In this document: one piece after another, positions 15,008 through 22,589 of the stretch
Position numbering within the stretch: the first letter of the stretch is position 1
Layout: every line of letters begins with the position of its first letter
NCBI RefSeq assembly: GCF_943914565.1
Contig: NZ_CALUCN010000023.1
Coordinates: forward strand, 1 to 31,330
DNA: 31,330 nt
Source: an uncultured Tessaracoccus sp.
GTDB taxonomy: Bacteria > Actinomycetota > Actinomycetes > Propionibacteriales > Propionibacteriaceae
Direction: 5' to 3'
Made by a program: the position numbers and the translations under genes
The notes under the pieces: generated by a model
The model's database searches: none
What the model was told of the DNA's origin: nothing
The model's input: only the letters and a program-made list of their open reading frames with translations

Positions 15008-15670
15008 ATGTCCAAGCTCGCGAACCCCAGTGCCCGATTCCGGGACGACCACGGCGACGCCGACCCCATCACCCGGGCGGCCATCGCCAAGGTCACGGAC
15101 GAACGCTCCTACGCGCGCGCCCTCGTGGCGCTGTGCTCCAGCCGGTTGCTGATGCCGATCGTCGCCAGCGGAGACGAGACCGACCACCCGGACCCGAAGC
15201 GGTGGGCCGAGATGGCGGCCGTGTCGCTCGTCACCGACGACGGCCAGGCCCTCCTCGCCTTCACCGGCCTCGACTCGATGCAGCAGTGGCGCCCCGACGC
15301 CCGTCCCGTGCCCTGCACGCTCGACGAGCTGTGCGCGACGGTGGCCGAGGCCGGCGCGAACCAGCTGCTGATCGACTGCGCCGGGCCCCGCTCGATCGTC
15401 GTCACCGGCGAGCCGCTGCGGCTGTTCGCGCAGGGCTACGCGATGGCCGAGTTCGAGGACGAGGGCTTCGCATGGGTGCGGTACGCGGCCGAGCCCCCGT
15501 CGGGGAAGGGGGAGGCGGAGGCCCGGCAGGAGATCTCCCAGCTCGAGACCACCGTCGCGGCGATGGAGCGCCTGATCGACGAGGCCGAGCGCGAGGCCGC
15601 ACACGAGGGGGAGGAAGCGTCGCCCGGCGAGGACGGTCCCGACGGTGGTCCGGCCGCGCGGGGCGCCTGA
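15008..15670 (+). CDS. SseB family protein
   Basis: A 220-residue protein resembling the SseB domain family, which is common in actinomycetes near infC and of unknown biochemical role. The central part fits the family: WAEMAAVSLVTDDGQALLAF, TGLDSMQQWRPDARPVPCTL and ANQLLIDCAGPRSIVVTG. The C-terminal 50 residues are acidic and Glu/Ala-rich (EISQLETTVAAMERLIDEAE, then EGEEASPGEDG), with a likely short coiled coil. I chose ATG 15008 over the frame's upstream start at 14975, because the extra residues (PNRRRSRVAR) are unlike the family and a -10 lies 7 bases before the ATG. It is followed by the infC promoter. Confidence 0.82.
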   Translation: MSKLANPSARFRDDHGDADPITRAAIAKVTDERSYARALVALCSSRLLMPIVASGDETDHPDPKRWAEMAAVSLVTDDGQALLAFTGLDSMQQWRPDARPVPCTLDELCATVAEAGANQLLIDCAGPRSIVVTGEPLRLFAQGYAMAEFEDEGFAWVRYAAEPPSGKGEAEARQEISQLETTVAAMERLIDEAEREAAHEGEEASPGEDGPDGGPAARGA

Positions 15671-15702
15671 CGGCAGGGCGCCGCGTGGCGCCGCACGGTG
15701 GT

Positions 15703-15731
15703 TTGGTGCCCGCCGTGGTATCAGGTACCAT
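15703..15731 (+). promoter_or_regulatory. Candidate promoter of the infC operon
   Basis: TTGGTG (15703-15708) and TACCAT (15726-15731) form a -35/-10 pair with 17-bp spacing. Transcription would start near 15738, giving an untranslated leader of about 158 bases before the infC start. Confidence 0.5.
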
Positions 15732-15737
15732 GGCTTG

Positions 15738-15895
15738 CGCAATTGATCGGCCATCTGGTTGATCCGTGAAAGTGGAGGCCACTCCCACCCGCGCTGCTCA
15801 GGCGGCCGGGTCCCACACGCGGCTGCGTGCCGTGCAGGCCTCCGTCCATGCGGAGGCCTTTTGGTTGATCGCCACAGTTCTTCACAGGAGGCGTC
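15738..15895 (+). promoter_or_regulatory. infC leader RNA, candidate attenuator/translation switch
   Basis: The leader before infC contains three copies of GGAGGC(C): 15774-15780, 15852-15858 and the Shine-Dalgarno region 15887-15892. It has one complementary GGCCTCC at 15837-15843. The second copy makes the terminator hairpin. The first would make an antiterminator that destroys it (7 Watson-Crick pairs plus 2 possible wobbles). The third would hide the ribosome binding site. A small hairpin, GTGG-AGG-CCAC (15772-15782), can itself hide the first copy. The ligand is unknown. L20 controls infC operons in Bacillus by a leader attenuator, so L20 or IF3 is a natural candidate (inference). Confidence 0.6.
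15836..15862 (+). terminator. Intrinsic terminator/attenuator in the infC leader
   Basis: AGGCCTCCG (15836-15844) pairs perfectly with CGGAGGCCT (15851-15859) around loop TCCATG, and TTTT (15859-15862) follows. It is a textbook intrinsic terminator located 33 bases upstream of the infC start, between promoter and gene. It must therefore act as an attenuator, not an end-of-operon signal. Confidence 0.8.
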
Positions 15896-16585
15896 ATCAG
15901 CACAGAACCGCGGATCAACGATCGCATTCGAGTTCCCGAGGTCCGACTCGTCGGGCCCAAGGGCGAGCAGGTGGGCATCGTCCGCGTCGAGGACGCCCTG
16001 CGGCTGGCCCAGGAAAGTGATCTCGACCTCGTCGAAGTGGCGCCGCAGGCACGTCCTCCCGTGGCGAAGCTCATGGACTACGGCAAGTACAAGTACGAGG
16101 CCGCACAGAAGGTGCGCGACGCCCGTCGCAACCAGTCCAACATCACCACCAAGGAGATGAAGCTTCGTCTCAAGATCGACAACCACGACTACGAGACGAA
16201 GAAGGGCCACGTCGTCCGGTTCCTCAAGGGCGGCGACAAGGTCAAGATCACCATCATGTTCCGCGGACGCGAGCAGTCCCGGCCCGAGCTCGGCATCCAG
16301 CTGCTGCAGCGGCTGGCCGAGGACGTTGCCGAGTACGGCTTCGTCGAGTCGGCTCCCAAGCAGGACGGCCGCAACATGCTGATGGTGCTGGGGCCCACGA
16401 AGAAGAAGAGCGACGCGAAGGCGGACCGCGACGCGGACCGCGCCCGTCGCATGGCCAAGCGCAAGGAGGACGCCGCAGCCGACAAGGCCGCGGAGGCCGA
16501 GATGCGCGCCCGGGCCCAGGCCACCAAGCCCACGAAGAAGCGTCGTGGGCCCGCGGACAACATGGATCCGGACATCGACCTCTGA
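15896..16585 (+). CDS. infC: Translation initiation factor IF-3 (probable ATC start)
   Basis: A 229-residue IF3, which binds the 30S subunit, prevents premature 50S joining and checks start-codon choice. Conservation with actinobacterial IF3 begins at ISTEPRINDRIRVPEVRLVG. No ATG, GTG or TTG precedes it in frame; the first codon is ATC at 15896, just after AGGAGG (15886-15891). The next usable start, GTG 15971, would delete 25 conserved residues. The N-domain spans about 1-70 (VRVEDALRLAQESDLDLVEV), and the C-domain includes VVRFLKGGDKVKITIMFRGR and ELGIQLLQRL. The C-terminal 60 or so residues are a Lys/Ala/Glu-rich extension common in actinomycetes. It heads infC-rpmI-rplT. Confidence 0.93.
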   Translation: MSTEPRINDRIRVPEVRLVGPKGEQVGIVRVEDALRLAQESDLDLVEVAPQARPPVAKLMDYGKYKYEAAQKVRDARRNQSNITTKEMKLRLKIDNHDYETKKGHVVRFLKGGDKVKITIMFRGREQSRPELGIQLLQRLAEDVAEYGFVESAPKQDGRNMLMVLGPTKKKSDAKADRDADRARRMAKRKEDAAADKAAEAEMRARAQATKPTKKRRGPADNMDPDIDL

Positions 16586-16632
16586 GTCGACCCGGAACCC
16601 GACCACCCACGAGAGAAGAAAGCGAGCACGTC

Positions 16633-16839
16633 ATGCCCAAGATGAAGACGCACTCCGGTAGCAAGAAGCGGTTCAAGACCACCGGGACGGGCAAGCTCAT
16701 GCGCCGTCAGGCCAACCTCGGCCACCTCAACGAGCACAAGTCGTCGCGCCGCATCCGCCGGCTGAGCGGCAACGTCCAGCTCGTCGACGTCGAGGCCAAG
16801 AAGGCCCGCAAGCTGCTCGGCAAGCACACCGGCCGCTGA
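16633..16839 (+). CDS. rpmI: 50S ribosomal protein bL35
   Basis: A 68-residue, very basic ribosomal protein of the large subunit. It starts MPKMKTHSGSKKRFKTTGTG and contains RRQANLGHLNEHKSSRR, the family signature. ATG 16633 follows AGAGAAGAAAGCGAGC, a purine-rich weak ribosome site. It lies 47 bases after infC and 46 before rplT, in the usual infC-rpmI-rplT order. It is slightly longer than the usual 64-66 residues because of the C-terminus KLLGKHTGR. Confidence 0.97.
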   Translation: MPKMKTHSGSKKRFKTTGTGKLMRRQANLGHLNEHKSSRRIRRLSGNVQLVDVEAKKARKLLGKHTGR

Positions 16840-16885
16840 GTCCGGCAACCCCCCGTACCCACCACTCGTCCCCCAAGGAGTCAAC

Positions 16886-17251
16886 ATGGCACGCGTCAAG
16901 CGTTCCGTCAACGCGAAGAAGAAGCGCCGCGAGATCCTCGAACAGGCCTCCGGCTACCGCGGACAGCGGTCCCGTCTCTACCGCAAGGCCAAGGAGCAGA
17001 CGCTCCACTCCGCCACCTACAGCTACCGCGACCGTCGCGCCAAGAAGGGCGACTTCCGCTCGCTGTGGATCCAGCGCATCAACGCCGGGTGCCGTGCGGA
17101 GGGCATGACCTACAACCGCTTCATCAACGGCCTGAAGAAGGCCGGCGTCGAGGTGGACCGGAAGATCCTCGCCGACCTCGCCGTGCACGACGTGCCTGCG
17201 TTCAACGCGCTCGTCGCCGTTGCGAAGGAGCACCAGGCTGCCGCAGCCTGA
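16886..17251 (+). CDS. rplT: 50S ribosomal protein bL20
   Basis: A 121-residue protein that binds 23S rRNA early in 50S assembly and, in several bacteria, represses its own operon. It begins MARVKRSVNAKKKRREILEQ, has the long basic N-terminal extension through GYRGQRSRLYRKAKEQTLHS, and the globular C-domain with LWIQRINAGCRAEGMTYNRF. CCAAGGAG lies about 8 bases before ATG 16886. The RNA methyltransferase gene starts 1 base after its stop, and a large hairpin follows within that gene. Confidence 0.97.
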   Translation: MARVKRSVNAKKKRREILEQASGYRGQRSRLYRKAKEQTLHSATYSYRDRRAKKGDFRSLWIQRINAGCRAEGMTYNRFINGLKKAGVEVDRKILADLAVHDVPAFNALVAVAKEHQAAAA

Positions 17252-17252
17252 C

Positions 17253-18080
17253 ATGCCCGTGCGCCACGAACCGAACGCAGTGCTCCCCGCCGGAGTACTG
17301 CGTTCGGTTCGACGTTTGACGCAACGCCGTGGCCGTGACATCGCGGGCCGGTTCCTCGTCGAGGGACGACAGGCCGTGCGCGAGGCACTGGCCGCGGGCG
17401 GGCTCGTCCACGAGGTGATCGTTGACGACCCGGACAAACATGCCGACCTGCTCGCAGACTTCGACGGGCAGGTCTGGACGGCCGACCAGGGCGCGATGCG
17501 CCAGATCTCGGACACCGTGACGCCGCAGGGCATCGTCGCGGTCTGCGAGCAGCTGCGCCACGGCCTCGACGCGCTCGACGGCGCCCGCCTGGTCTGCATC
17601 TGCGCGCAGGTGCGCGACCCCGGCAACGCCGGCACCGTCATCCGGGCCGCGGACGCGTTCGGCGCCGACGCCGTCGTGCTCACCGCGGGCTCGGTGGACG
17701 TCCACAACCCCAAGGTCGTCCGCTCGACGGTGGGGAGCCTCTTCCACCTGCCGATCGTCACCGGTCCGAAGCTCGCCGAGATCGTCGAGCACGTGCACCG
17801 GCTGGGCATGCAGGTCCTCGCCGCCGACGACGACGGCGCCCCGCTCGACCTGAAGCAGCAACGCGGCGAGCTCGCCGCACCCACCGCGTGGATCATGGGC
17901 AACGAGGCCTGGGGTCTGCCCGAGGAGGACCGCGCACTCGCGGATGAAGTCGTCGCCGTCCCGATGTGGGGCGGTGCGGAGAGTCTGAACCTTTCGAGCG
18001 CTGCCGCCGTGTGCCTGTACGCCACGGCATCCGCGCAGCGCCGGAGCAGGGAAGGAGCGCCCCATGAGCGGGCCGAATGA
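17253..18080 (+). CDS. TrmH/SpoU-family RNA 2'-O-methyltransferase
   Basis: A 275-residue SPOUT-fold methyltransferase that adds a 2'-O-methyl group to a ribose in rRNA or tRNA; the target cannot be told. The N-terminal substrate-binding domain contains RRGRDIAGRFLVEGRQAVREA. The catalytic knot motifs are CAQVRDPGNAGTVIRAADAF (motif 1, with conserved Asn and Arg), AWIMGNEAWGL (motif 2) and VPMWGGAESLNLSSAAAVCL (motif 3). ATG 17253 starts 1 base after the rplT stop. GTG 17259 or 17280 and TTG 17316 are alternatives, because a 20-bp hairpin (17267-17311) covers the first codons. Its end overlaps pheS by 17 bases, so it is co-transcribed with pheST. Confidence 0.88.
   Translation: MPVRHEPNAVLPAGVLRSVRRLTQRRGRDIAGRFLVEGRQAVREALAAGGLVHEVIVDDPDKHADLLADFDGQVWTADQGAMRQISDTVTPQGIVAVCEQLRHGLDALDGARLVCICAQVRDPGNAGTVIRAADAFGADAVVLTAGSVDVHNPKVVRSTVGSLFHLPIVTGPKLAEIVEHVHRLGMQVLAADDDGAPLDLKQQRGELAAPTAWIMGNEAWGLPEEDRALADEVVAVPMWGGAESLNLSSAAAVCLYATASAQRRSREGAPHERAE
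17267..17311 (+). repeat. 20-bp inverted repeat at the start of the methyltransferase gene
   Basis: The left arm 17267-17286 (CGAACCGAACGCAGTGCTCC) pairs with 17292-17311 at 19 of 20 positions, the exception being a G-T pair. The loop is CCCGC. It follows the rplT stop by 16 bases and has no U tract. It could be a terminator or pause site after the ribosomal protein genes, or an RNA structure limiting translation of the downstream gene. Confidence 0.75.
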
Positions 18081-19173
18081 CAACTACGACCCCAAGCAGG
18101 TAGCGGTGCTGAGCCCGGAGGTGATCGACGGCTACGTCGCCGACGCGCTCGCCGCCGTCGAGGCCGCCGGATCCACCGCCGAGCTCAAGCAGGTGCGACT
18201 CGCCCACGCCGGTGACCGCTCGCCGCTCGCGCTCGCCAACCGCGAGATCGGCGCCCTGCCGCCCGCAGCCCGCAAGGACACCGGGCGCCGGGTCGGCCAG
18301 GCGCGCGGCCGGGTCATCCAGGCGATCACCGCACGCCAGGAGGCGCTGGCCGAGGCCGAGCTCGAGCAGGCCCTCGCCGCCGAACGCGTCGACATGACGC
18401 TCCCGGTCGAGATCACGCCCCGCGGCGCCCTGCACCCCGTCACCGCGATCATCGACCGCATGGTCGACGTGTTCGTCGCGCTGGGCTACGAGGTCGCCGA
18501 GGGTCCCGAGGCCGAGACCGAGTGGTACAACTTCGACGCCCTCAACCTTCCCCCGGACCATCCGGCCCGCGGCGAGCAGGACACGCTGTGGCTCGATCCC
18601 ACGTCTGACGGCAAGCTGCTGCGCACCCAGACCTCGCCGGTGCAGGCCCGCGAGCTGCTGCGTCGCGACCTGCCGCTCTACATCGTGAGCCCGGGCAAGG
18701 TCTACCGCTCCGACGAGTACGACGCCACCCACCTGCCGGTCTTCCACCAGCTCGAGGGGCTCGTCGTCGACAAGGGCATCTCGATGGCGGACCTGCGCGG
18801 CACGCTCGACCACTTCGCACACGCGATGTTCGGTGACGTCGCGACGCGCATGCGGCCGCACTTCTTCCCGTTCACCGAGCCGTCGGCCGAGGTCGACCTC
18901 CAGTGCTTCGTCTGCCGCGGGGAGTCCGTCGGCAACCCCGACCGACCCTGCCGGACCTGCCGGTCCGAGGGCTGGATCGAGTGGGGCGGCTGCGGCGTCG
19001 TCAACCCGCGCGTGCTGCGGGCCTGCGGCATCGACGCCGACGAGTACTCGGGCTTCGCGTTCGGCATGGGCATCGAACGCACGGTCATGTTCCGCAACGG
19101 CGCCCCGGACATCCGCGACTTCGTCGAGGGCGACGTCCGCTTCAGCCAGTCCCTGCTCGGAGGTGCACGATGA
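18064..19173 (+). CDS. pheS: Phenylalanine--tRNA ligase alpha subunit
   Basis: The 369-residue catalytic subunit of the alpha2-beta2 enzyme that charges tRNA-Phe. The N-terminal 100 residues form the tRNA-binding coiled coil (LAEAELEQALAAERVDM). The class II core follows, with HPVTAIIDRMVDVFVALGYE, SPVQARELL and the motif-2 region KVYRSDEYDATHLPVFHQLEG. FAFGMGIER (about 331-339) contains the Ala that shapes the Phe pocket. CFVCRGESVGNPDRPCRTC holds four cysteines that may bind zinc, as in some relatives. ATG 18064 has GGAAGGAG about 8 bases upstream, inside the methyltransferase gene. It overlaps pheT by 4 bases. Confidence 0.97.
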   Translation: MSGPNDNYDPKQVAVLSPEVIDGYVADALAAVEAAGSTAELKQVRLAHAGDRSPLALANREIGALPPAARKDTGRRVGQARGRVIQAITARQEALAEAELEQALAAERVDMTLPVEITPRGALHPVTAIIDRMVDVFVALGYEVAEGPEAETEWYNFDALNLPPDHPARGEQDTLWLDPTSDGKLLRTQTSPVQARELLRRDLPLYIVSPGKVYRSDEYDATHLPVFHQLEGLVVDKGISMADLRGTLDHFAHAMFGDVATRMRPHFFPFTEPSAEVDLQCFVCRGESVGNPDRPCRTCRSEGWIEWGGCGVVNPRVLRACGIDADEYSGFAFGMGIERTVMFRNGAPDIRDFVEGDVRFSQSLLGGAR

Positions 19174-21659
19174 AACTCCCCATGTCCTGGCTGCGTGAAC
19201 TCGTCACGCTGCCCGACGACGCCACCACCCAGTCGGTCGCCGACCGCCTCACCGCGCTCGGCCTCACCGTCGAACGCGTCGAGACCGTCGGGTCCCCGGT
19301 GACCGGCCCGCTCGTCGTGGGCCGCGTGCTGAGCCGCACCGACGAGCCGCAGAAGAACGGCAAGACCATCCACTTCTGCCGCGTCGACGTCGGCGACGAG
19401 CTGAACGACGAGGCCACCGACGACACCCCGGCCTCGCGCGGCATCGTCTGCGGCGCGCACAACTTCGAGCCCGGCGACCTCGTGGTCGTCGCCCTCCCCG
19501 GCAGTGTGCTTCCCGGCGACTTCGCGATCAGCGCCCGCAAGACCTACGGACACCGCTCCGACGGCATGATCTGCGCCGAGGACGAGATCGGCCTGGGCGA
19601 CGGCCACGACGGGATCCTCGTCCTCGACGAGGGCACGCCCGGCGAGGACGCCAAGGCCCTGCTGTGGAGCGCCGACGAGGTGCTCGACATCGACGTGACC
19701 CCGGACCTCGGCCACTGTCTCTCCGTGCGCGGCCTCGCGCGGGAGGCCGCCGTCGCGCACGGCGTCTCCTACACCGACCGCTACCGCACCCCGCTGCCCG
19801 AACCCACCGACGGCGGCCACCCCGTCGTGCTCGAGAGCGACCGCTGCACCGCGTTCACCGCACTCACGATCGAGGACGTCGATCCCGAGGCCACGTCGCC
19901 CAGGTTCATCGTCGACCGGCTGCGGGCCGCGGGCATCCGCCCGATCTCGCTCGCGGTCGACGTGACCAACTACGTGATGCTCGAGTCGGGCCAGCCGCTG
20001 CACGCCTACGACCGGGACCGGCTCGAGGGCGCGATCCGCGTCCGGCAGGCGAGTTCCGACGAGGAGCTGGTCACGCTCGACGGCCAGACCCGCACGCTCG
20101 ACACCGACGACCTGCTCATCGTCGACGACTCCGGGCCGATCGGCCTTGCCGGCGTGATGGGCGGCGAGCGCACCGAGGTCACCTCCACGACCACGGCGAT
20201 CGTGCTCGAGGCGGCCGCGTTCGACGCGGCCTCGGTCTCGCGCACCTTCCGCCGGCACGGGCTCATCTCCGAGGCCTCCAAACGGTTTGAGCGGTTCGTG
20301 GACCCGTGCGTCGGGTACGCCGCGGCCCGCCGGGCCGCCAAGCTCATCACCGAGCACGGCGGCGGTGCGGTGACGGGCGAGACCGTCGTCGGCGGCGCGC
20401 CCGAACCGACCGTCATCAAGCTGCGCTCCGGGCTCATCCCCGCCGTCCTCGGCACGACCATCCCGGAGAGCGAGATCGTCCGCATCCTCGTCGCCTCGGG
20501 CGTCGGCGTCACCGCGCTCGGCGACTCGCTCACCCTCGAGGCACCGTCGTGGCGCCACGACCTCGTCGACCCGTACGACGTGGTCGAGGAGGTCGGCACC
20601 AAGTTCGGCTACGACCGCATCGGCAAGCGGCTCCCCGTCGCCCCCGTCGGCGGCGGGCTCTCCGCGCGCCAGCGGGGACGTCGCGACGCCGTCCGTGCGG
20701 CCGCGCAGCTCGGGTTCGTGCAGACGATCACGTTGCCGTTCATGTCCGCCGACGACCTCGACCACATGGGGCTCTCCGAGGACGACAAGCGGCGCCGGAC
20801 CGTCCGGCTCGCGAACCCGCTCTCCGACGCGCAGCCGTTCCTGCGCACCACGCTCCTGCCGGGGCTGTTCCGCGCCGCGGCGACCAACCTCTCGCGCTCC
20901 CGCACCGACCTCGCCCTGTTCGAGGTGGGGTCCGGCTTCCTCGACCTCGGCGTCAGTGCGGCACCACGCCCCAGCGTGACCGAGCGCCCCAGCGACGACG
21001 AGATCCGCGCCCTCGACGACGCGCTCCCGACGCAGCCCGAGCTGCTGGCGGGCATCGTCACCGGTCACTGGATCGCGCCCGGCTGGCAGGGCGAGGGCGT
21101 CGTCGCGGACTGGACCCACGTCGTGGCGCTCGCCGAGACCGTCGCCTCGAGCCTCGGCGTCCGGCTCACCCGCAGGCAGGCCACTGATGCGATGCCGTGG
21201 CACCCCGGCCGCGCCGCGCACCTGTTCGCGGGCGAGCAGTGGCTGGGCCTCGCCGGCGAGCTGCACCCGAGGGTCATCGAGGCGTTCGGCCTGCCGGCGC
21301 ACGCCTGCGCCGTCGAGCTGCACCTGGGCGACCTCCTCGACGCCGCGCCGCACTCGGGCACGATCGACGCCATCCACAGTTTCCCCGTGGCCAAGGAGGA
21401 CGTCGCGCTCATCGTCGACGAGGACACGCCGGCGGCGGACGTCGCCGAGGCCCTCGTCGCCGGGGGTGGGGAACTGCTCGAGAGCGTGCACCTGTTCGAC
21501 GTCTACACCGGCGAGCAGGCCGGTGAGGGCAAGAAGTCGCTGGCGTTCGCGCTGCGGATCCGTGGCGACCACACCCTCAAGGACGCCGAGGCGGCCGAGG
21601 TGCGGCAGGCTGCGGTGGCCGAAGCCGCCACGCGCCACGGGGCCGTGCAGCGCGCCTGA
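19170..21659 (+). CDS. pheT: Phenylalanine--tRNA ligase beta subunit
   Basis: The 829-residue beta subunit, responsible for tRNA recognition and for editing mischarged Tyr-tRNA-Phe. Domains in order: N-terminal MKLPMSWLRELVTLP; a tRNA-binding OB domain (about 40-160, including GIVCGAHNFEPGDLVVVALP); the B3/B4 editing domain (about 215-370, including ISLAVDVTNYVMLESGQPLH); B5 (about 405-480); the class II-like core (SARQRGRRDAVRAAAQLGFV); and the C-terminal anticodon-binding FDX-ACB domain (about 735-829, from HSFPVAKEDVALIVDED). ATG 19170 overlaps the pheS stop (ATGA), and GGAGG lies just upstream. A very long antisense open frame opposite it is a composition artefact. Confidence 0.97.
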   Translation: MKLPMSWLRELVTLPDDATTQSVADRLTALGLTVERVETVGSPVTGPLVVGRVLSRTDEPQKNGKTIHFCRVDVGDELNDEATDDTPASRGIVCGAHNFEPGDLVVVALPGSVLPGDFAISARKTYGHRSDGMICAEDEIGLGDGHDGILVLDEGTPGEDAKALLWSADEVLDIDVTPDLGHCLSVRGLAREAAVAHGVSYTDRYRTPLPEPTDGGHPVVLESDRCTAFTALTIEDVDPEATSPRFIVDRLRAAGIRPISLAVDVTNYVMLESGQPLHAYDRDRLEGAIRVRQASSDEELVTLDGQTRTLDTDDLLIVDDSGPIGLAGVMGGERTEVTSTTTAIVLEAAAFDAASVSRTFRRHGLISEASKRFERFVDPCVGYAAARRAAKLITEHGGGAVTGETVVGGAPEPTVIKLRSGLIPAVLGTTIPESEIVRILVASGVGVTALGDSLTLEAPSWRHDLVDPYDVVEEVGTKFGYDRIGKRLPVAPVGGGLSARQRGRRDAVRAAAQLGFVQTITLPFMSADDLDHMGLSEDDKRRRTVRLANPLSDAQPFLRTTLLPGLFRAAATNLSRSRTDLALFEVGSGFLDLGVSAAPRPSVTERPSDDEIRALDDALPTQPELLAGIVTGHWIAPGWQGEGVVADWTHVVALAETVASSLGVRLTRRQATDAMPWHPGRAAHLFAGEQWLGLAGELHPRVIEAFGLPAHACAVELHLGDLLDAAPHSGTIDAIHSFPVAKEDVALIVDEDTPAADVAEALVAGGGELLESVHLFDVYTGEQAGEGKKSLAFALRIRGDHTLKDAEAAEVRQAAVAEAATRHGAVQRA

Positions 21660-21674
21660 CCGCCGCGTCGGTGG

Positions 21675-21680
21675 CAGAAT
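21675..21680 (+). promoter_or_regulatory. -10-like element CAGAAT before the small membrane-protein gene
   Basis: CAGAAT lies 7 bases before ATG 21688, the same spacing as at the other leaderless genes here. It suggests a transcription start separate from pheST. Confidence 0.45.
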
Positions 21681-21687
21681 CAGGGGC

Positions 21688-22065
21688 ATGGTCACTGGCG
21701 AGCGGCGTCCCACCCGGGCGGTGGTGCGCCGGGCCCGGCTCCGGCTCGTCACGCTGTGCGTCGTCGAGGCGCTCGCGCTCCTGGCGCTCGGCGCCAAGGG
21801 CCTCGCGTGGCACCACTGGGTGCTCGTGACGGTGGCCGTGGTGCTGACGCTCGGCGCCTGGGTGGTCTGGGGCACGCGCACCGACGGCTGGGTCGTCGCG
21901 GCTGCCCTCACCGTCGTCGTGAAGGTGGCCACCGTGGTCGTCGCAGGCCTCACCGGCGACGCCCAACTGGCCCCCGACGCCGTCGTCCTCGGCCTGAGCT
22001 GGGCCCTGCTGCTGCTCGTCCCCGCCTGGATCGTCTCCGCCGTGACGAGGGGGGTGGGCGTGTGA
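21688..22065 (+). CDS. Uncharacterised four-helix membrane protein
   Basis: A 125-residue protein of unknown function. After a basic N-terminus (GERRPTRAVVRRARLRL) there are four hydrophobic segments: about 21-41, 42-63, 69-92 and 96-121. Basic residues before the first helix predict an inside N-terminus. No catalytic motif is visible. Its stop overlaps the GTG of the TetR regulator (GTGA), so the two are translated together. The regulator may control this gene in response to a small molecule (inference). It resembles the small membrane proteins paired with TetR regulators in other actinomycetes, but I cannot assign a family. Confidence 0.78.
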   Translation: MVTGERRPTRAVVRRARLRLVTLCVVEALALLALGAKGLAWHHWVLVTVAVVLTLGAWVVWGTRTDGWVVAAALTVVVKVATVVVAGLTGDAQLAPDAVVLGLSWALLLLVPAWIVSAVTRGVGV

Positions 22066-22589
22066 GCCTCAGCCGACCGTCCATCGTCGCCGCGGCCCGG
22101 GGGATCCTCGACGCCTACGGGCTCGCGGACCTCAGCATGCGGCGCGTCGCCGACGCGCTCGGTGTCCAGGCAGGCGCGCTCTACCACCACGTGCCCAACA
22201 AGCAGTCGATGCTCTCGGCGATCTCCGACGACGTGCTGGCCACGCTCACCGAACCCACCTCGCTCGCCGGTTGGGCGCACGACTACCGGCAGGTGCTGCT
22301 GGGCTGCCGGGACGGGGCCGAACTCGTCGCCTCGAGCCGCGCCCTCGGCCTGGGGGAGGTGGACCCGACGTTGCCCGCGCAGCGCTTCGTGGGGCCCGAC
22401 CACCACGACGTGATCACCGTGATCGAGCACTACGTGCTGGGCGCGACGATGCAGGACCAGACCCGCGCCCAGATGGCCGGGCTCGGGGTCATCGACCACT
22501 TCGACGCCGAGGCCGCCGACGCGACGTTCGCCCGCGGCATCGAGCTGCTCGTGGACGGTGCTGGAATAACTATCGAAAGAATGGCATAG
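22062..22589 (+). CDS. TetR-family transcriptional regulator
   Basis: A 175-residue repressor-type protein. The N-terminal helix-turn-helix is clear: SIVAAARGILDAYGLADLSM, then RRVADALGVQAGALYHHVPN and KQSMLSAISDDVL (about 7-60). The C-terminal helices form a ligand and dimerisation domain; the ligand is unknown. GTG 22062 overlaps the membrane-protein stop. The last codons (AGITIERMA, then TAG at 22587-22589) are A/T-rich compared with the rest. They double as the argC promoter and an inverted repeat. This gene could regulate itself and its membrane-protein partner. A link to arginine synthesis is not implied by adjacency alone. Confidence 0.88.
   Translation: MSLSRPSIVAAARGILDAYGLADLSMRRVADALGVQAGALYHHVPNKQSMLSAISDDVLATLTEPTSLAGWAHDYRQVLLGCRDGAELVASSRALGLGEVDPTLPAQRFVGPDHHDVITVIEHYVLGATMQDQTRAQMAGLGVIDHFDAEAADATFARGIELLVDGAGITIERMA

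Noticed and set aside
15730..15762. Ten-codon leader peptide (MACAIDRPSG) before infC
   Set aside because: It overlaps the proposed -10, has no ribosome site and contains no run of regulatory codons.
15766..16020. GTG-started frame reading through the infC leader into infC
   Set aside because: It continues in the wrong frame relative to conserved IF3 and has no recognisable protein sequence.
18702..22499. A 1265-codon open frame on the minus strand opposite pheS, pheT and tetR
   Set aside because: It is antisense to well-recognised genes, has no recognisable domain and is Arg/Gly/Asp/Val-rich, as expected from GC-rich codon-position bias.
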